DNA from: an uncultured Clostridium sp.
Lineage (GTDB): Bacteria; Bacillota_A; Clostridia; TANB77; CAG-508
Direction: 5' to 3'
DNA: 31,953 nt
NCBI GenBank assembly: GCA_947382445.1
Contig: CANCZH010000013.1
Coordinates: 1-31,953, forward strand
The first letter of the stretch is position 1. The number at the start of each line of letters is the position of its first letter. The position numbers and the translations under genes were made by a program. Shown here in pieces: positions 9,201 through 17,502 of the stretch. Below the pieces are notes generated by a model. The model had not been told where the DNA came from and searched no databases. It saw nothing but the letters and a program-made list of their open reading frames with translations.

Positions 9201-11368
9201 TAAACAAATTACCTACAATAGAAGAATATTATTCAAATACAGATGGATTTACTAAAAATGATGATGGAACATACAGTATAAATATAGAATATACAGACGA
9301 AAATGGAGAAACAAAATATAAAGATGAGAAAATATCTGAACTTCCAGAAATTAAACTAATCTGCGAATCGAAAGTTACGGCAGATGAATTAGCAAAAGAA
9401 ATAAAAACAGAAGACACAGGAATTATAGTAGAAAAATCAAAATTAGTAGCAGAAGAAACAATAAGTTCAGAAGAAGCAATTGCAAAAGTTGGAGAAACAA
9501 TAGAGTCAAATATTCAAATAAAAAACAATAGTAATGAAACAATGAAAAATGTTATAGTTACAAAAGTTTTACCGAAAGAACTAAACTATGCTGAAAGCTA
9601 TATAAGAGGATACGAAAAAGATGGAATTACAATCAAGAAAATAAATACAACAAATTACGATGCGGAGTCAAAGACTATTACATGGAAAGTAGATGAAATT
9701 AAACCAGGACAAACAGCAATTGTTATAGGAAAATTTGTTGTAGGAGAAATGAAAGATAAAGTATATAAAGATACAATATCAACAATTTCTAATGTACAAG
9801 TAAATGGAGAAAACTATCAAGCAGGTCAAGTTGATTTAATTATAGGAAGACCAAACTTAGTAATAGAGCAAACATCTAATAAAACAAACCAATATGTAAA
9901 AGTTGGTGACGAAATAGAATACATATTTAAAATAACAAATACAGGTTCTGTAAGAGCAAACAATGTAGTATTTACAGACAAATTACCTAATGAAGTTAAA
10001 ATAAATAAGTTAGTATATACAGTAGATGGAATAGAAGTTTCAAAAGTAGTTGCTCAAAATGAAGATGCAACAGTATATACAAGCATTTTACCAAATAATG
10101 AACTTGAAGTTAAAATAAGAGCACAAATTGAAGATATTAATAGTAAACAAAAAACAATTGAAAATGAAGCAGAAGTAAAAGCAACAACAATAGATAAAAT
10201 AACTTCAAATAAATTATCTAATATTATAGAAAAAACAGGAAACATAATTGAAAACAAAGAAAATCAAGCAATCTTAAATAATAACATGAATAATGAAGAA
10301 GTTAACAACAATGATAATAACAATAATGATAGTAAAACTATTCAAGAAGTAAAAACAAAATATGAAATAAAAGGAAATGTTTGGTTAGATCAAAATAAAA
10401 ATGGTTCAAGAGATACAGGAGAACAAAAAATTTCTGGAATAGAAGTAAAATTATCAAATCCAATAACAGGTGAAGAAATAGAAAAAACAGTAACATCACT
10501 AGATGGAGAATATAAATTTACAAACTTAGAAAATGGAGCATATATAGTAATGTTCTATTATGACAGTAGTAAATATGCTTTAACAAATTACAAAAAACAA
10601 GGAATAGAAGAAAATAAAAACTCTGATGTTATATCTGCAATTGAAAAAAATAGAAATATTGCAACAACAGATATAATAACAATACAAAATGGAAGTATGT
10701 CAAATATAGACATGGGACTAATTGAAGCAACAAAATTCGATTTAAGCTTAAATAAATCAATTACAAAAGTTACTGTACAAACAAGTGATGAAACTAAAGC
10801 CTATGATTTCAATTATACAGACTTAGCAAAAGTAGATATCAATGGAAAATATTTAAGTGGAGCTAAAGTTTTAGTAGAATATACATTTACAATTAAAAAT
10901 GAAGGTGAACTAGAAGGATATGCTAAAAAAATAGTAGATTACTTACCAAAAGAACTAGAATTTAGTACAGAATTAAATAAAAACTGGTATAAAGGAAATG
11001 ACGAAAACTTATATACTGATGAATTATCAGAAACAGCAATTTCAGCTGGAGAAAGCAAAGAAATAAAATTAATACTTACAAAAAATATGACAGAAACTAA
11101 TACAGGTATTACAAACAACCAAGCAGAAATAGCAGAGAGCTACAACAAAGCTGGAATATCAGACTATGATTCAGAACCAAACAACAAGAACCAAAAAGAA
11201 GATGATATATCTTCAGCAGACTTAATAATAGGTGTAAAAACAGGAGAATCGCTTATTTACATATCAACATTAATTGGAATTATAATCCTTGGAATAATAG
11301 CCGTAATAGCGATACAAAGAACAAAAATAATATTAAAACTAAAAACTAAATTTGGAAAGGAGGAATAA
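6260..11368 (+). CDS. giant cell-surface protein with DUF11-like and SdrD/Cna-B-like domains (1702 aa)
   Basis: The N-terminus is a signal peptide (basic start, hydrophobic core at about 12-32, likely cleavage after NIALA near residue 35). A long beta-strand-rich ectodomain follows. From about residue 895 it contains DUF11/CARDB-like repeats (about 895-990, 1057-1180, 1198-1300, 1493-1590), recognisable from the Y-x-I-x-V-x-N-T-G-S and LPxEL motifs. An Asn-rich linker spans about 1333-1365. An SdrD B-like/Cna-B fold follows at about 1370-1460, starting GNVWLDQNKNGSRDTGE and including DGEYKFTNLENGAYIV. The end is a hydrophobic helix (about 1664-1686) and a basic tail. There is no LPxTG, but VKTGES stands just before the helix. 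Such proteins serve as adhesins or surface stalks; the ligand is unknown. AGGAGG precedes the ATG, and the next gene starts 5 bases after the stop. Confidence 0.85.
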   Translation: MFRKEINIRKIIATCLIFCFVLTNSFTLFSNIALAETNELGQQYTENNSNNVEYEARFIKGEEEQGYEIEESIDEQNLAIKINLETKKEGYLKNSKILIESENGLSFEMPEENQEKYKINGNTIELTNIAVGEKTEIVIPVKYKERKDIENLNKKINVKLIGTYVNKSGNEKNIYENIVLRLKWNTNTEFNLNGTLKKYIPYKSETKSGVIIQTSVKSEIPVDNAFVNKEQIEIDAIKVDGYELEKVYVTTKTENKEEKWNYNEETGKINIQIERTSETIKSEEFLITYIFIGEKEIDLPFKINSKMNGSICMFGTDEIAETEKEVEYEINEKIGNIVTLETNAVESIKIGNLLTNKISKEKIYKTNYEVELLTDISSNNLAEGIIIKDAGEEFESEDGRFECNSSYYKSIKISKQNFEKILGADGSIEILNNNKELIARIDKTAQLDESENYIINLENQENKISIKTTKPMSEGILLITVEKEITDSEYSLEQIKTFSNLNLKYIENIIYDENIEDTVSNVETKINLEKPVTKAEIEISNKTLSTITENKDVKLTIALNNTNEDIDLYKNPNFSIIFPEYIENVEITNIAIANSEETFKINSNNLHINEDGKVELNISLEGTQEKYNSNSIVNGTNIIINANIKLNIYTPSKQEKIVLKYNNENATSYAKEENEIGYAETNIEYKAPVGVVSINKISNYDEVGSSILSVEQGKVTDKIEIFDEAKIATMDILVMNNKENKCDDIKILGRIPFKGNKDVKTGEDLGTTVDTNMIDRISEDNANKVKATIYYSENGNATQELEKTENGWKRDVTDFSKIKSYLIVLENYEMNPGDILKYTYQYRIPENLEHNNNIYGSFETIYNNISDIATKIEISTPDIVGLTTGVGPQMNVKTTTNVTEKVKEYEKIKYEITVENTGSEITENVVVNTKVPTGATLAVHTTQNTLQESKGWSLRENREIKTILGKINPGEIKKIEFFVQVNKLPTIEEYYSNTDGFTKNDDGTYSINIEYTDENGETKYKDEKISELPEIKLICESKVTADELAKEIKTEDTGIIVEKSKLVAEETISSEEAIAKVGETIESNIQIKNNSNETMKNVIVTKVLPKELNYAESYIRGYEKDGITIKKINTTNYDAESKTITWKVDEIKPGQTAIVIGKFVVGEMKDKVYKDTISTISNVQVNGENYQAGQVDLIIGRPNLVIEQTSNKTNQYVKVGDEIEYIFKITNTGSVRANNVVFTDKLPNEVKINKLVYTVDGIEVSKVVAQNEDATVYTSILPNNELEVKIRAQIEDINSKQKTIENEAEVKATTIDKITSNKLSNIIEKTGNIIENKENQAILNNNMNNEEVNNNDNNNNDSKTIQEVKTKYEIKGNVWLDQNKNGSRDTGEQKISGIEVKLSNPITGEEIEKTVTSLDGEYKFTNLENGAYIVMFYYDSSKYALTNYKKQGIEENKNSDVISAIEKNRNIATTDIITIQNGSMSNIDMGLIEATKFDLSLNKSITKVTVQTSDETKAYDFNYTDLAKVDINGKYLSGAKVLVEYTFTIKNEGELEGYAKKIVDYLPKELEFSTELNKNWYKGNDENLYTDELSETAISAGESKEIKLILTKNMTETNTGITNNQAEIAESYNKAGISDYDSEPNNKNQKEDDISSADLIIGVKTGESLIYISTLIGIIILGIIAVIAIQRTKIILKLKTKFGKEE

Positions 11369-11373
11369 GCTAG

Positions 11374-14300
11374 ATGAAAAATATCAAAAAAATAATTATT
11401 ACAATACTTGCAATGCTAGCATTAATAATAGTAGCTTACTCAGGATATAAAGTAATAGCAAAAGCTACAAATGAAATGATATCAACTGATGATAGCTTAC
11501 CAGAAACTTTCCCATATGTACCATATAGTGTATTAATAGATGATCCATATATATTATGTTCTGGAAAAGGCATAACATTAATTGGATATCAAAGAACAAT
11601 AGTAAAATCTGGTGATAGAAGTCAATCAGAGCCATATCTAACAATAAATGATATAGGTAAAAAAATATTTTTAGAAAAAATAGATGCATCAGGAGATATA
11701 ACAACAGACAATTTCCAAAATCCATATAGTCGAGCAACAAGTTATACATATGGGTATTATCAAGAATCAGAAAGAAAAATAGCAAAACCATCAGAGGCAT
11801 ATATATTAGCAGAAGCATCTGAAAATATAAATTCAGGTGATCACAGCTTTTATAATGTAACAAATAGAGTATATGAAGGAGACCTAAATGTAGAAGCATA
11901 TTCATATACAATAGGTGGAGAAACAATTTTCGGAATAAACATGGATGGAATTTCAGGAGAACCACAAGATTTCTTAATTTTTGATGAGCAGACAGGAAAA
12001 TATTATTATATTGAATTAACTCAAAATGGAGAATTTTTCCCATATGCATATGTTCAATATGCATGGTGGAAGACAGAGGCTGGTGGAAATTCAAGTATTG
12101 TACCATCAACACCATTTTCAAAAGAAGCAGAAGCCTTCGAAGAATATATTAATAAAGTAGCTAAAAGAGATGGAAATGGAGAAATAGTAACTGAAGAAAA
12201 AACAGTAGAGATAAACGGTAAATCAGTAACAGTAACAGCTCCAGTAATAGATTATAAAGTAACAGGTGATGATAGTAAAGCAGAAGTGCAGTATGATGAA
12301 GAACAGAAAAGATATTTAATAGGACCATTCAAATTAAACTATTATGAAGAATCAGTAACAACAGAAAGAGGAAAAGTAGATTTTTCTGCAATAACAAATG
12401 CAAAACTAGTAAGTAATTTAGGTGAAGTTGATAGTAAAAAATGGTTCTTCAAATATAATAATAGAAATTCAGATGATAAAGCAACATATCCACATAATGG
12501 AGAAGATTTCTATATTGTATTAGATTACATAGATGGTATGAGATATATAGAAGACTTTAAATTTGATTTCAAATATATGAATGCAGGTGGAGAATATTCA
12601 GACTTAAAAGGTGAATATTTTACAGCAGAATGGGAACCAGCATCAGAAGCAATTTGGTGTAATGAAGGTGCAAAAAGTTGTAGTTGTGGAGGAACACATA
12701 CAAGTTCACAAAAAGATAAAGATGGAAAAGAAACATGTTCAGGTGGAGCTAAAAAATGTTCACATGGATATTATCATAATCACATAATAAAATGGAATTA
12801 TTGGCTAGAATTAAAATCATTAAAGCCAGGACAATCACAACCATTAGCTCAAATTTATAAGGGAGCCAGATGGTATGAAAATGCTGAATTTTCATTCAAA
12901 ATTAATATTCCAGATGTACCACCTCCACCACCACCAGGAGATAATCCAAAAGAATATATAAGATTAACAATACCAATGGCAGGGGAAGTATGGATTGATA
13001 AAGTTGCGGATAAGAAAAATCCACAATATACTGAAGGAACAAGACAAGATGGAGAGGATGGTTATAAAAATGCAGAAGTATATATATACAAAGTATATAA
13101 AGACAAATCAGGGAAAATAGTAAAAAGAGAATTAGCAGATATATATGAAGAAGATAATAAAACAAAAATAAAGTATCCAGTATATACAGACGAAAATGGT
13201 AAATACCAAATTCCAAATATAAATGTACCTGGTTCAGGTAATATGAAAGAAAAAGGCTACCAAATATCATATGATGTAGAATTTATGTATGACGGACAAC
13301 ATTATGAAGCATCAAAAGCATTGCCAACATCAAATGGAGATGCAAATAAATATAAAACAGCATCAAAAAAAGAAAAAGAGGCATATGAAAAAGACTCAAT
13401 GGCATCAGAAAATGCACAAGTAAGAGATGAATATAATAATAAATTTAAAGAAATTTATGGTGGAAATGCAATAGATAAAGATGGAAACACAAGAGGATAT
13501 TCGAGCAATGGAAAAGATACATTAAACTTAGACTATACATCAACAGAATTTTCACTTCCAAATAATGAAAATAAGAGAAGATTATCAACATTAACTATAT
13601 TAGACGAGAATGAACATATAATAGAACAATATAAAATGAAAGCAACAACAGGAAATGCAGGACTATATTTCCCTGTAAATAACAAAATAACATTAACATC
13701 AGCAGATGATGTTAAAGAATTAAGTGTTATAAAAGATGAAAAGGGAAAAACAACAACATATAAAACAATTTATAACTATATGCTACATATAAACTTAGCA
13801 GTAAAAGAAAGAGAAAAAGCCGATTTATCAGTATTTAAAGATTTATATAAAGCAGAAATAGTTGTCAATGAAAAAGAAATAACAAAAACATATAACAAAT
13901 ATGTAGATGTAGAAGATGAGGAAAATAAAGAAGCACTAGAAGTTCAAATTGAAGCATGTAGAATAGGAAAATATTCATTAGGATTATATAGTTCAGATTA
14001 TGAATATCGTTCAACTGTATATGAAACAAGTGAAGATGTAGTTAAAAACATTAAAGCAGACACAGACATGAAAGTATATTTAACATATAGAATTGCTATA
14101 AATAATGAAAGTCAAGCTGCAAATGGATTAGATGCAACAATTAATCAAATAAACGATTATTATGATAAAGCATTTACGTATGTAAATGAAGATATCAAAG
14201 CAAATGTATTAAATAATGACCAAGAAAGAGTAAACAAAGTAGTTGCAGAAAGCCCATATTTTAGAGTTGTAAAAGCAAATGAATCACCAAAATATACATA

Positions 14301-16551
14301 TTGGTCAGATGGAATGCAAAGATTTACATGTAATGATACAAATCAAAGAGTAAATGATGATTATAAAAAATTAACAATAACAGACTTAAAAGATGTAAAA
14401 ATAGCAGCAGGAGAGCAACTAGAAATGTTTATAACATTTGAAGTTGATAAAGATGGCTATAAAAATACTACAAAAAGACCAGAATTATTAGGTGAAAAGA
14501 ATAATATAGCGGAAATTGCAAATTACTCAGATTATTATACTGATGGAAGAGTAGCTGGTATAGTTGATAGAGATTCAGCACCAGATAATATTGATTTAAA
14601 TAGAAATGTTAAAGAATGGTATGAAGATGATACAGAATCAGCACCAGCAATAAACATTTATTTATATAGATACAACAGAGAAATAAATGGTAATGTGTGG
14701 GAAGATAAAGAACAAATAGAATTATTATATGGACAAAAAGTAGCAAATGGATTAATAGATGAAAATGAAAATGGAATTTCCAATATAGATGTCCAAGTAG
14801 TTGAAAAAATTTATATTGATGGAATAGAATATGAAAAAATATGGTCTGAAGATGACTTTAATGATTTAACTGAAGAAGAAAAGAAAGAATTCAGATTAAA
14901 AGATGTTCAAACAGAAAATGATGGTTCATATTACTTCAAAGGTGTTCTAGCAGGAAACTATGTAGTAAGATTCAAATATGGAAATAAAGAAGCTAATATA
15001 AAATATAATGGTCAAGACTACAAAAACACTGCATACCAAACTGAAATGAAAAATGAAGATGGAAGTACAACATTAAATAACGAATGGCAAGACTTACATA
15101 CAAACACTTTAAATGAAACTAGAGTATCAGATGCAAGAGACTATGAGTTACAAAGAATGAAAGTAATTGCATATTCAAGAAAAATTAACAACACAATAGG
15201 AACAGTATTAGAAACAGCAGACCAAGACACATCTCATACAGAATTAATAGAAAACACTCAGATGGTTGCAAATACTGCAAAAATGAATATTGAAATAGAA
15301 CACCAAGATTATATAGACTATGGAACAGTTAAAATTGTAGATGGATTAGAAGAATTTACATATGTAGTTCCAAATATAGACTTCGGACTAGAAAAAAGAT
15401 CTCAAACAGCATTAGAAATAGATAAAAAGATTTCAAGAATAACATTATATAAAAATGATGATCAAGTAGCATTATTAGATGTAACATTCAATGAAGACGG
15501 AACTATAAACAAAGAAAAAACTGATAGTAGTTACAATAACAAACTTGTACATGTTGATGAAACAAGTAACATACAAGGTTTAGAATATTTACCAATTGAA
15601 AGTCAAGTATTAAATGGTTCTAAATTAAAGATTGAATATCAAATAAAAGTAACAAATAATTCAGAAGTTGACTGGACAGGAAAATTAGCTACATATAATG
15701 ATAGTCAAAGCATAATAGAAAAAGTTGAAGAATTAGAAAGAGCAGAGACTTACGTATCAGGAAAAATGATAGAATATGGTGAATATGTAGGACTAAACTA
15801 TTATAATAACAAAAATAATGATACAGACAAAATAGTAAAAACCAAAATTGAGCAATTAATAGATTATATAGACAATGATGTTTCACCAGATGAAGAATCA
15901 AATACAAGTATAGAAGACAGCAGTTGGAAATCTATATCATTAGAAGAATTACAAAATGGAAAAATGTTAGATGAAAAAGTATATACAGAAAATAAACTAG
16001 TAGATTCAAAAGGAAGAGAATATATTGAAGAAAATAAAAATAATATACTAGTTACAGAAAGTAGCGATTATAATCCAAGTATGATTTGTGAACTAGTACC
16101 ACAATCAGCATCAGAAGGATTAAATCAAAATTATACAGGAAAAATAAGAGTAGTTACAGCAAAACATTTATCAGAAGAAACATCAAAAGATGATATATAT
16201 AACAACATTGCAGAAGTCTTATCATACTCTAATACAGTAGGTAGAAGAGATGAACAATCTGTGCCAGGAAATAGCCAAGTAGCAAGAGGAGAATATATTG
16301 CAGCAACAGGATATAAAAATGGAGAAATAGTAACAGATTATGAAGGTGCAAAAGAAGTAACAATAGGAGAAAATATATTACATCTAAATGGAGAAAGAGA
16401 CTCAGATGCGCCAAACTACATAACAATAGCAGAACCAACAGGTATATCAAACATAGAACATAACAAAAAGAATATAGCAGTAGTAATCATAATATCTGGA
16501 ATAATACTAGCAGTTGGAATTGTAGTAATAAAGAAAAAAATAATAAAATAA
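11374..16551 (+). CDS. second giant cell-surface protein with Cna-B/SdrD-like domains (1725 aa)
   Basis: The N-terminal hydrophobic segment (about residues 5-25) is a signal peptide or anchor. Distinct parts: a large unrecognised N-terminal region; a Cys/His-rich insert at about 429-470; a six-proline stretch at 516-521; a Cna-B-like domain at about 535-645 (AGEVWIDKV, then DENGKYQIPNI); a second at about 1105-1215 (INGNVWEDKE, then ENDGSYYFKGVLAGNYVVRF); a DUF11-like domain around 1345-1440; and a C-terminal helix with a Lys-rich end (VIKKKIIK). No LPxTG is present; AEPTGIS lies about ten residues before the helix. The GGAGGAATAAGC ribosome-binding region lies inside the end of the upstream gene, so the two are translated from one mRNA and probably act together on the cell surface. 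Ligand and function are unknown. Confidence 0.83.
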   Translation: MKNIKKIIITILAMLALIIVAYSGYKVIAKATNEMISTDDSLPETFPYVPYSVLIDDPYILCSGKGITLIGYQRTIVKSGDRSQSEPYLTINDIGKKIFLEKIDASGDITTDNFQNPYSRATSYTYGYYQESERKIAKPSEAYILAEASENINSGDHSFYNVTNRVYEGDLNVEAYSYTIGGETIFGINMDGISGEPQDFLIFDEQTGKYYYIELTQNGEFFPYAYVQYAWWKTEAGGNSSIVPSTPFSKEAEAFEEYINKVAKRDGNGEIVTEEKTVEINGKSVTVTAPVIDYKVTGDDSKAEVQYDEEQKRYLIGPFKLNYYEESVTTERGKVDFSAITNAKLVSNLGEVDSKKWFFKYNNRNSDDKATYPHNGEDFYIVLDYIDGMRYIEDFKFDFKYMNAGGEYSDLKGEYFTAEWEPASEAIWCNEGAKSCSCGGTHTSSQKDKDGKETCSGGAKKCSHGYYHNHIIKWNYWLELKSLKPGQSQPLAQIYKGARWYENAEFSFKINIPDVPPPPPPGDNPKEYIRLTIPMAGEVWIDKVADKKNPQYTEGTRQDGEDGYKNAEVYIYKVYKDKSGKIVKRELADIYEEDNKTKIKYPVYTDENGKYQIPNINVPGSGNMKEKGYQISYDVEFMYDGQHYEASKALPTSNGDANKYKTASKKEKEAYEKDSMASENAQVRDEYNNKFKEIYGGNAIDKDGNTRGYSSNGKDTLNLDYTSTEFSLPNNENKRRLSTLTILDENEHIIEQYKMKATTGNAGLYFPVNNKITLTSADDVKELSVIKDEKGKTTTYKTIYNYMLHINLAVKEREKADLSVFKDLYKAEIVVNEKEITKTYNKYVDVEDEENKEALEVQIEACRIGKYSLGLYSSDYEYRSTVYETSEDVVKNIKADTDMKVYLTYRIAINNESQAANGLDATINQINDYYDKAFTYVNEDIKANVLNNDQERVNKVVAESPYFRVVKANESPKYTYWSDGMQRFTCNDTNQRVNDDYKKLTITDLKDVKIAAGEQLEMFITFEVDKDGYKNTTKRPELLGEKNNIAEIANYSDYYTDGRVAGIVDRDSAPDNIDLNRNVKEWYEDDTESAPAINIYLYRYNREINGNVWEDKEQIELLYGQKVANGLIDENENGISNIDVQVVEKIYIDGIEYEKIWSEDDFNDLTEEEKKEFRLKDVQTENDGSYYFKGVLAGNYVVRFKYGNKEANIKYNGQDYKNTAYQTEMKNEDGSTTLNNEWQDLHTNTLNETRVSDARDYELQRMKVIAYSRKINNTIGTVLETADQDTSHTELIENTQMVANTAKMNIEIEHQDYIDYGTVKIVDGLEEFTYVVPNIDFGLEKRSQTALEIDKKISRITLYKNDDQVALLDVTFNEDGTINKEKTDSSYNNKLVHVDETSNIQGLEYLPIESQVLNGSKLKIEYQIKVTNNSEVDWTGKLATYNDSQSIIEKVEELERAETYVSGKMIEYGEYVGLNYYNNKNNDTDKIVKTKIEQLIDYIDNDVSPDEESNTSIEDSSWKSISLEELQNGKMLDEKVYTENKLVDSKGREYIEENKNNILVTESSDYNPSMICELVPQSASEGLNQNYTGKIRVVTAKHLSEETSKDDIYNNIAEVLSYSNTVGRRDEQSVPGNSQVARGEYIAATGYKNGEIVTDYEGAKEVTIGENILHLNGERDSDAPNYITIAEPTGISNIEHNKKNIAVVIIISGIILAVGIVVIKKKIIK

Positions 16552-16556
16552 AATAC

Positions 16557-16600
16557 AAAAAGATAGGTCACATTCCAAGAGGAATGTGACCTATCTTTTT
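16557..16600. terminator. bidirectional Rho-independent terminator
   Basis: A perfect 20-bp stem (16557-16576 with 16581-16600) with an AAGA loop. The right arm ends in TTTTT and the left arm in AAAAA, so a T tract follows the stem on both strands. It sits between the convergent ends of the second surface-protein gene and the glycosyltransferase fragment and can serve both. Confidence 0.93.
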
Positions 16601-16601
16601 G

Positions 16602-16880
16602 TTAAAACTTATAGCATAAAATAAAAACAGGTTTTCCAGAAGCAAGATGGACACCTAATTCTTCAGCTTTATCTAACATAAGGTCACGTTTGTGGTATTT
16701 TATGGAAGAATTTATAGATATCCAAGATATAAGATAATCTAAAATTATACTTCCGCTTTGGTCATTTGATGCATCAACCAATATGAATTCACAATTTTCA
16801 TAAAATGACAATAATTCAATTGTTTTATCAACATCTATTGAATTGAAAATAGGAATTATAACTGAAATTTTACTAGACAT
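16602..16880 (-). CDS. GT2-like glycosyltransferase fragment (92 aa)
   Basis: The protein begins KISVIIPIFNS and continues with EFILVDASNDQSG and, later, KAEELGVHLASGKPVFIL. These match the N-terminal nucleotide-sugar-binding half of family 2 glycosyltransferases (typical VSVIIPVYN, EIIVVDDGSTD and ARN-GL-x-A-x-G-E motifs). It ends with CYKF and a TAA exactly where the DxD metal/substrate motif should follow, so it lacks the catalytic half and is far shorter than the usual 230 or more residues. The start is secure: ATG at 16880 with GGAGGT just upstream. It has a good promoter and a terminator, so it is not obviously dead. It may be a truncated remnant or a small stand-alone protein. Confidence 0.6.
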   Translation of the reverse strand: MSSKISVIIPIFNSIDVDKTIELLSFYENCEFILVDASNDQSGSIILDYLISWISINSSIKYHKRDLMLDKAEELGVHLASGKPVFILCYKF

Positions 16881-16988
16881 ACTGTTACCTCCAAAATCTG
16901 AAAAAAAGTTAATGCTTTTGGCTATAATTTTCTCCTTTCACTTTAAAAAGTTAATAAACTATTTCAATATTCAGTTGTATTAAACAAC

Positions 16989-17017
16989 ATTATAGCACTG
17001 TTTACATAAAAAGACAA
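16989..17017 (-). promoter_or_regulatory. promoter for the GT2-like fragment
   Basis: On the minus strand TTGTCT (17017-17012) and a perfect TATAAT (16994-16989) are 17 bases apart, with TGC directly before the -10 box (extended -10). The leader to the ATG would be about 100 bases and includes a GTTGT/ACAAC hairpin near its 5' end and two copies of ATTAACTTTTT (16955-16945 and 16913-16903). Confidence 0.65.
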
Positions 17018-17040
17018 TAACTTTAATTGCATTTTATAAT
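17011..17040 (+). promoter_or_regulatory. putative promoter for the glucan synthase gene
   Basis: AAGACA (17011-17016) and a perfect TATAAT (17035-17040) are 18 bases apart. The -35 element overlaps that of the divergent promoter, so the two back-to-back promoters share about six bases. The leader to the ATG at 17112 would be about 65 bases. Confidence 0.5.
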
Positions 17041-17111
17041 GATTTTTGTATAGATATTGCTAAAATGGAAAAAATACCAATAAAAGCAAAAAAAGAGGAG
17101 AAAAAATCTCA

Positions 17112-17502
17112 ATGGAAAACAGAAATCTAAACATAAAAGGAACAAACTTAGAAAGTGGACAATTACAAAAATACATTACGCAAATTGCAGAAGAACACAT
17201 AATAAGCAAAAAATCAGATAAAGAAACATATCCAATAAAGCGGTTTAAAAGAAAACTTTGAAATAATATTACAAGCCTATGAAATACTGAATGAACACTT
17301 AAAATTAGGAATAAAAATACACTCAGCTGGTGAATGGCTATTAGACAACTTCTATATAATAGAAGAAACAGTAAAAAACATAGAAAAAAATTTAAGCAAA
17401 AAACAATATACAAAATTACCTGGAATAGCAAGCGGAAAATACAAAGGATTTGCCAGAGTATATGTATTAGCAAGTGAAATAGTTGCATTTAGCAGTGAAT
17501 AC
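17112..17502 (+). pseudogene. frameshifted 5' end of the cyclic glucan synthase gene
   Basis: From ATG 17112 (AGAGGAG ribosome-binding site at 17094-17100) the frame reads MENRNLNIKGTNLESG, then LQKYITQIAEEHIISKKS and ETYPIKRFK, and hits TGA at 17259. Shifting by one base at the AAAA run 17247-17250 continues as ENFEIILQAYEILN, HSAGEWLLDNFYIIEETVKNI and onward without a stop into the large downstream ORF. The WLLDNFYIIEE segment is a hallmark of the N-terminus of cyclic glucan synthases of this type, so these bases belong to the same gene. Restoring one base gives a protein of about 2626 residues. The downstream frame has no ATG before 17503. Confidence 0.75.

Noticed and set aside
11260..11290. 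LPxTG sorting signal in the first surface protein
   Set aside because: The residues read VKTGES, not LPxTG; recorded as an atypical motif rather than a sortase signal.
11465..12121. Long minus-strand ORFs opposite the surface-protein and glucan synthase genes
   Set aside because: Products are Leu/Phe/Ile/His-rich low-complexity sequence with no domain, as expected opposite A-rich coding strands.
17065..17130. 21-codon ORF (ATG 17065) ahead of the glucan synthase gene
   Set aside because: No ribosome-binding site before its ATG, Lys-rich low-complexity product, and it overlaps the true start region; most likely chance.
17244..17250. TTTAAAA heptamer at the frameshift as a programmed slippery site
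   Set aside because: It is out of phase for canonical -1 slippage, and the shift needed here is +1. An extra A is the simpler reading.
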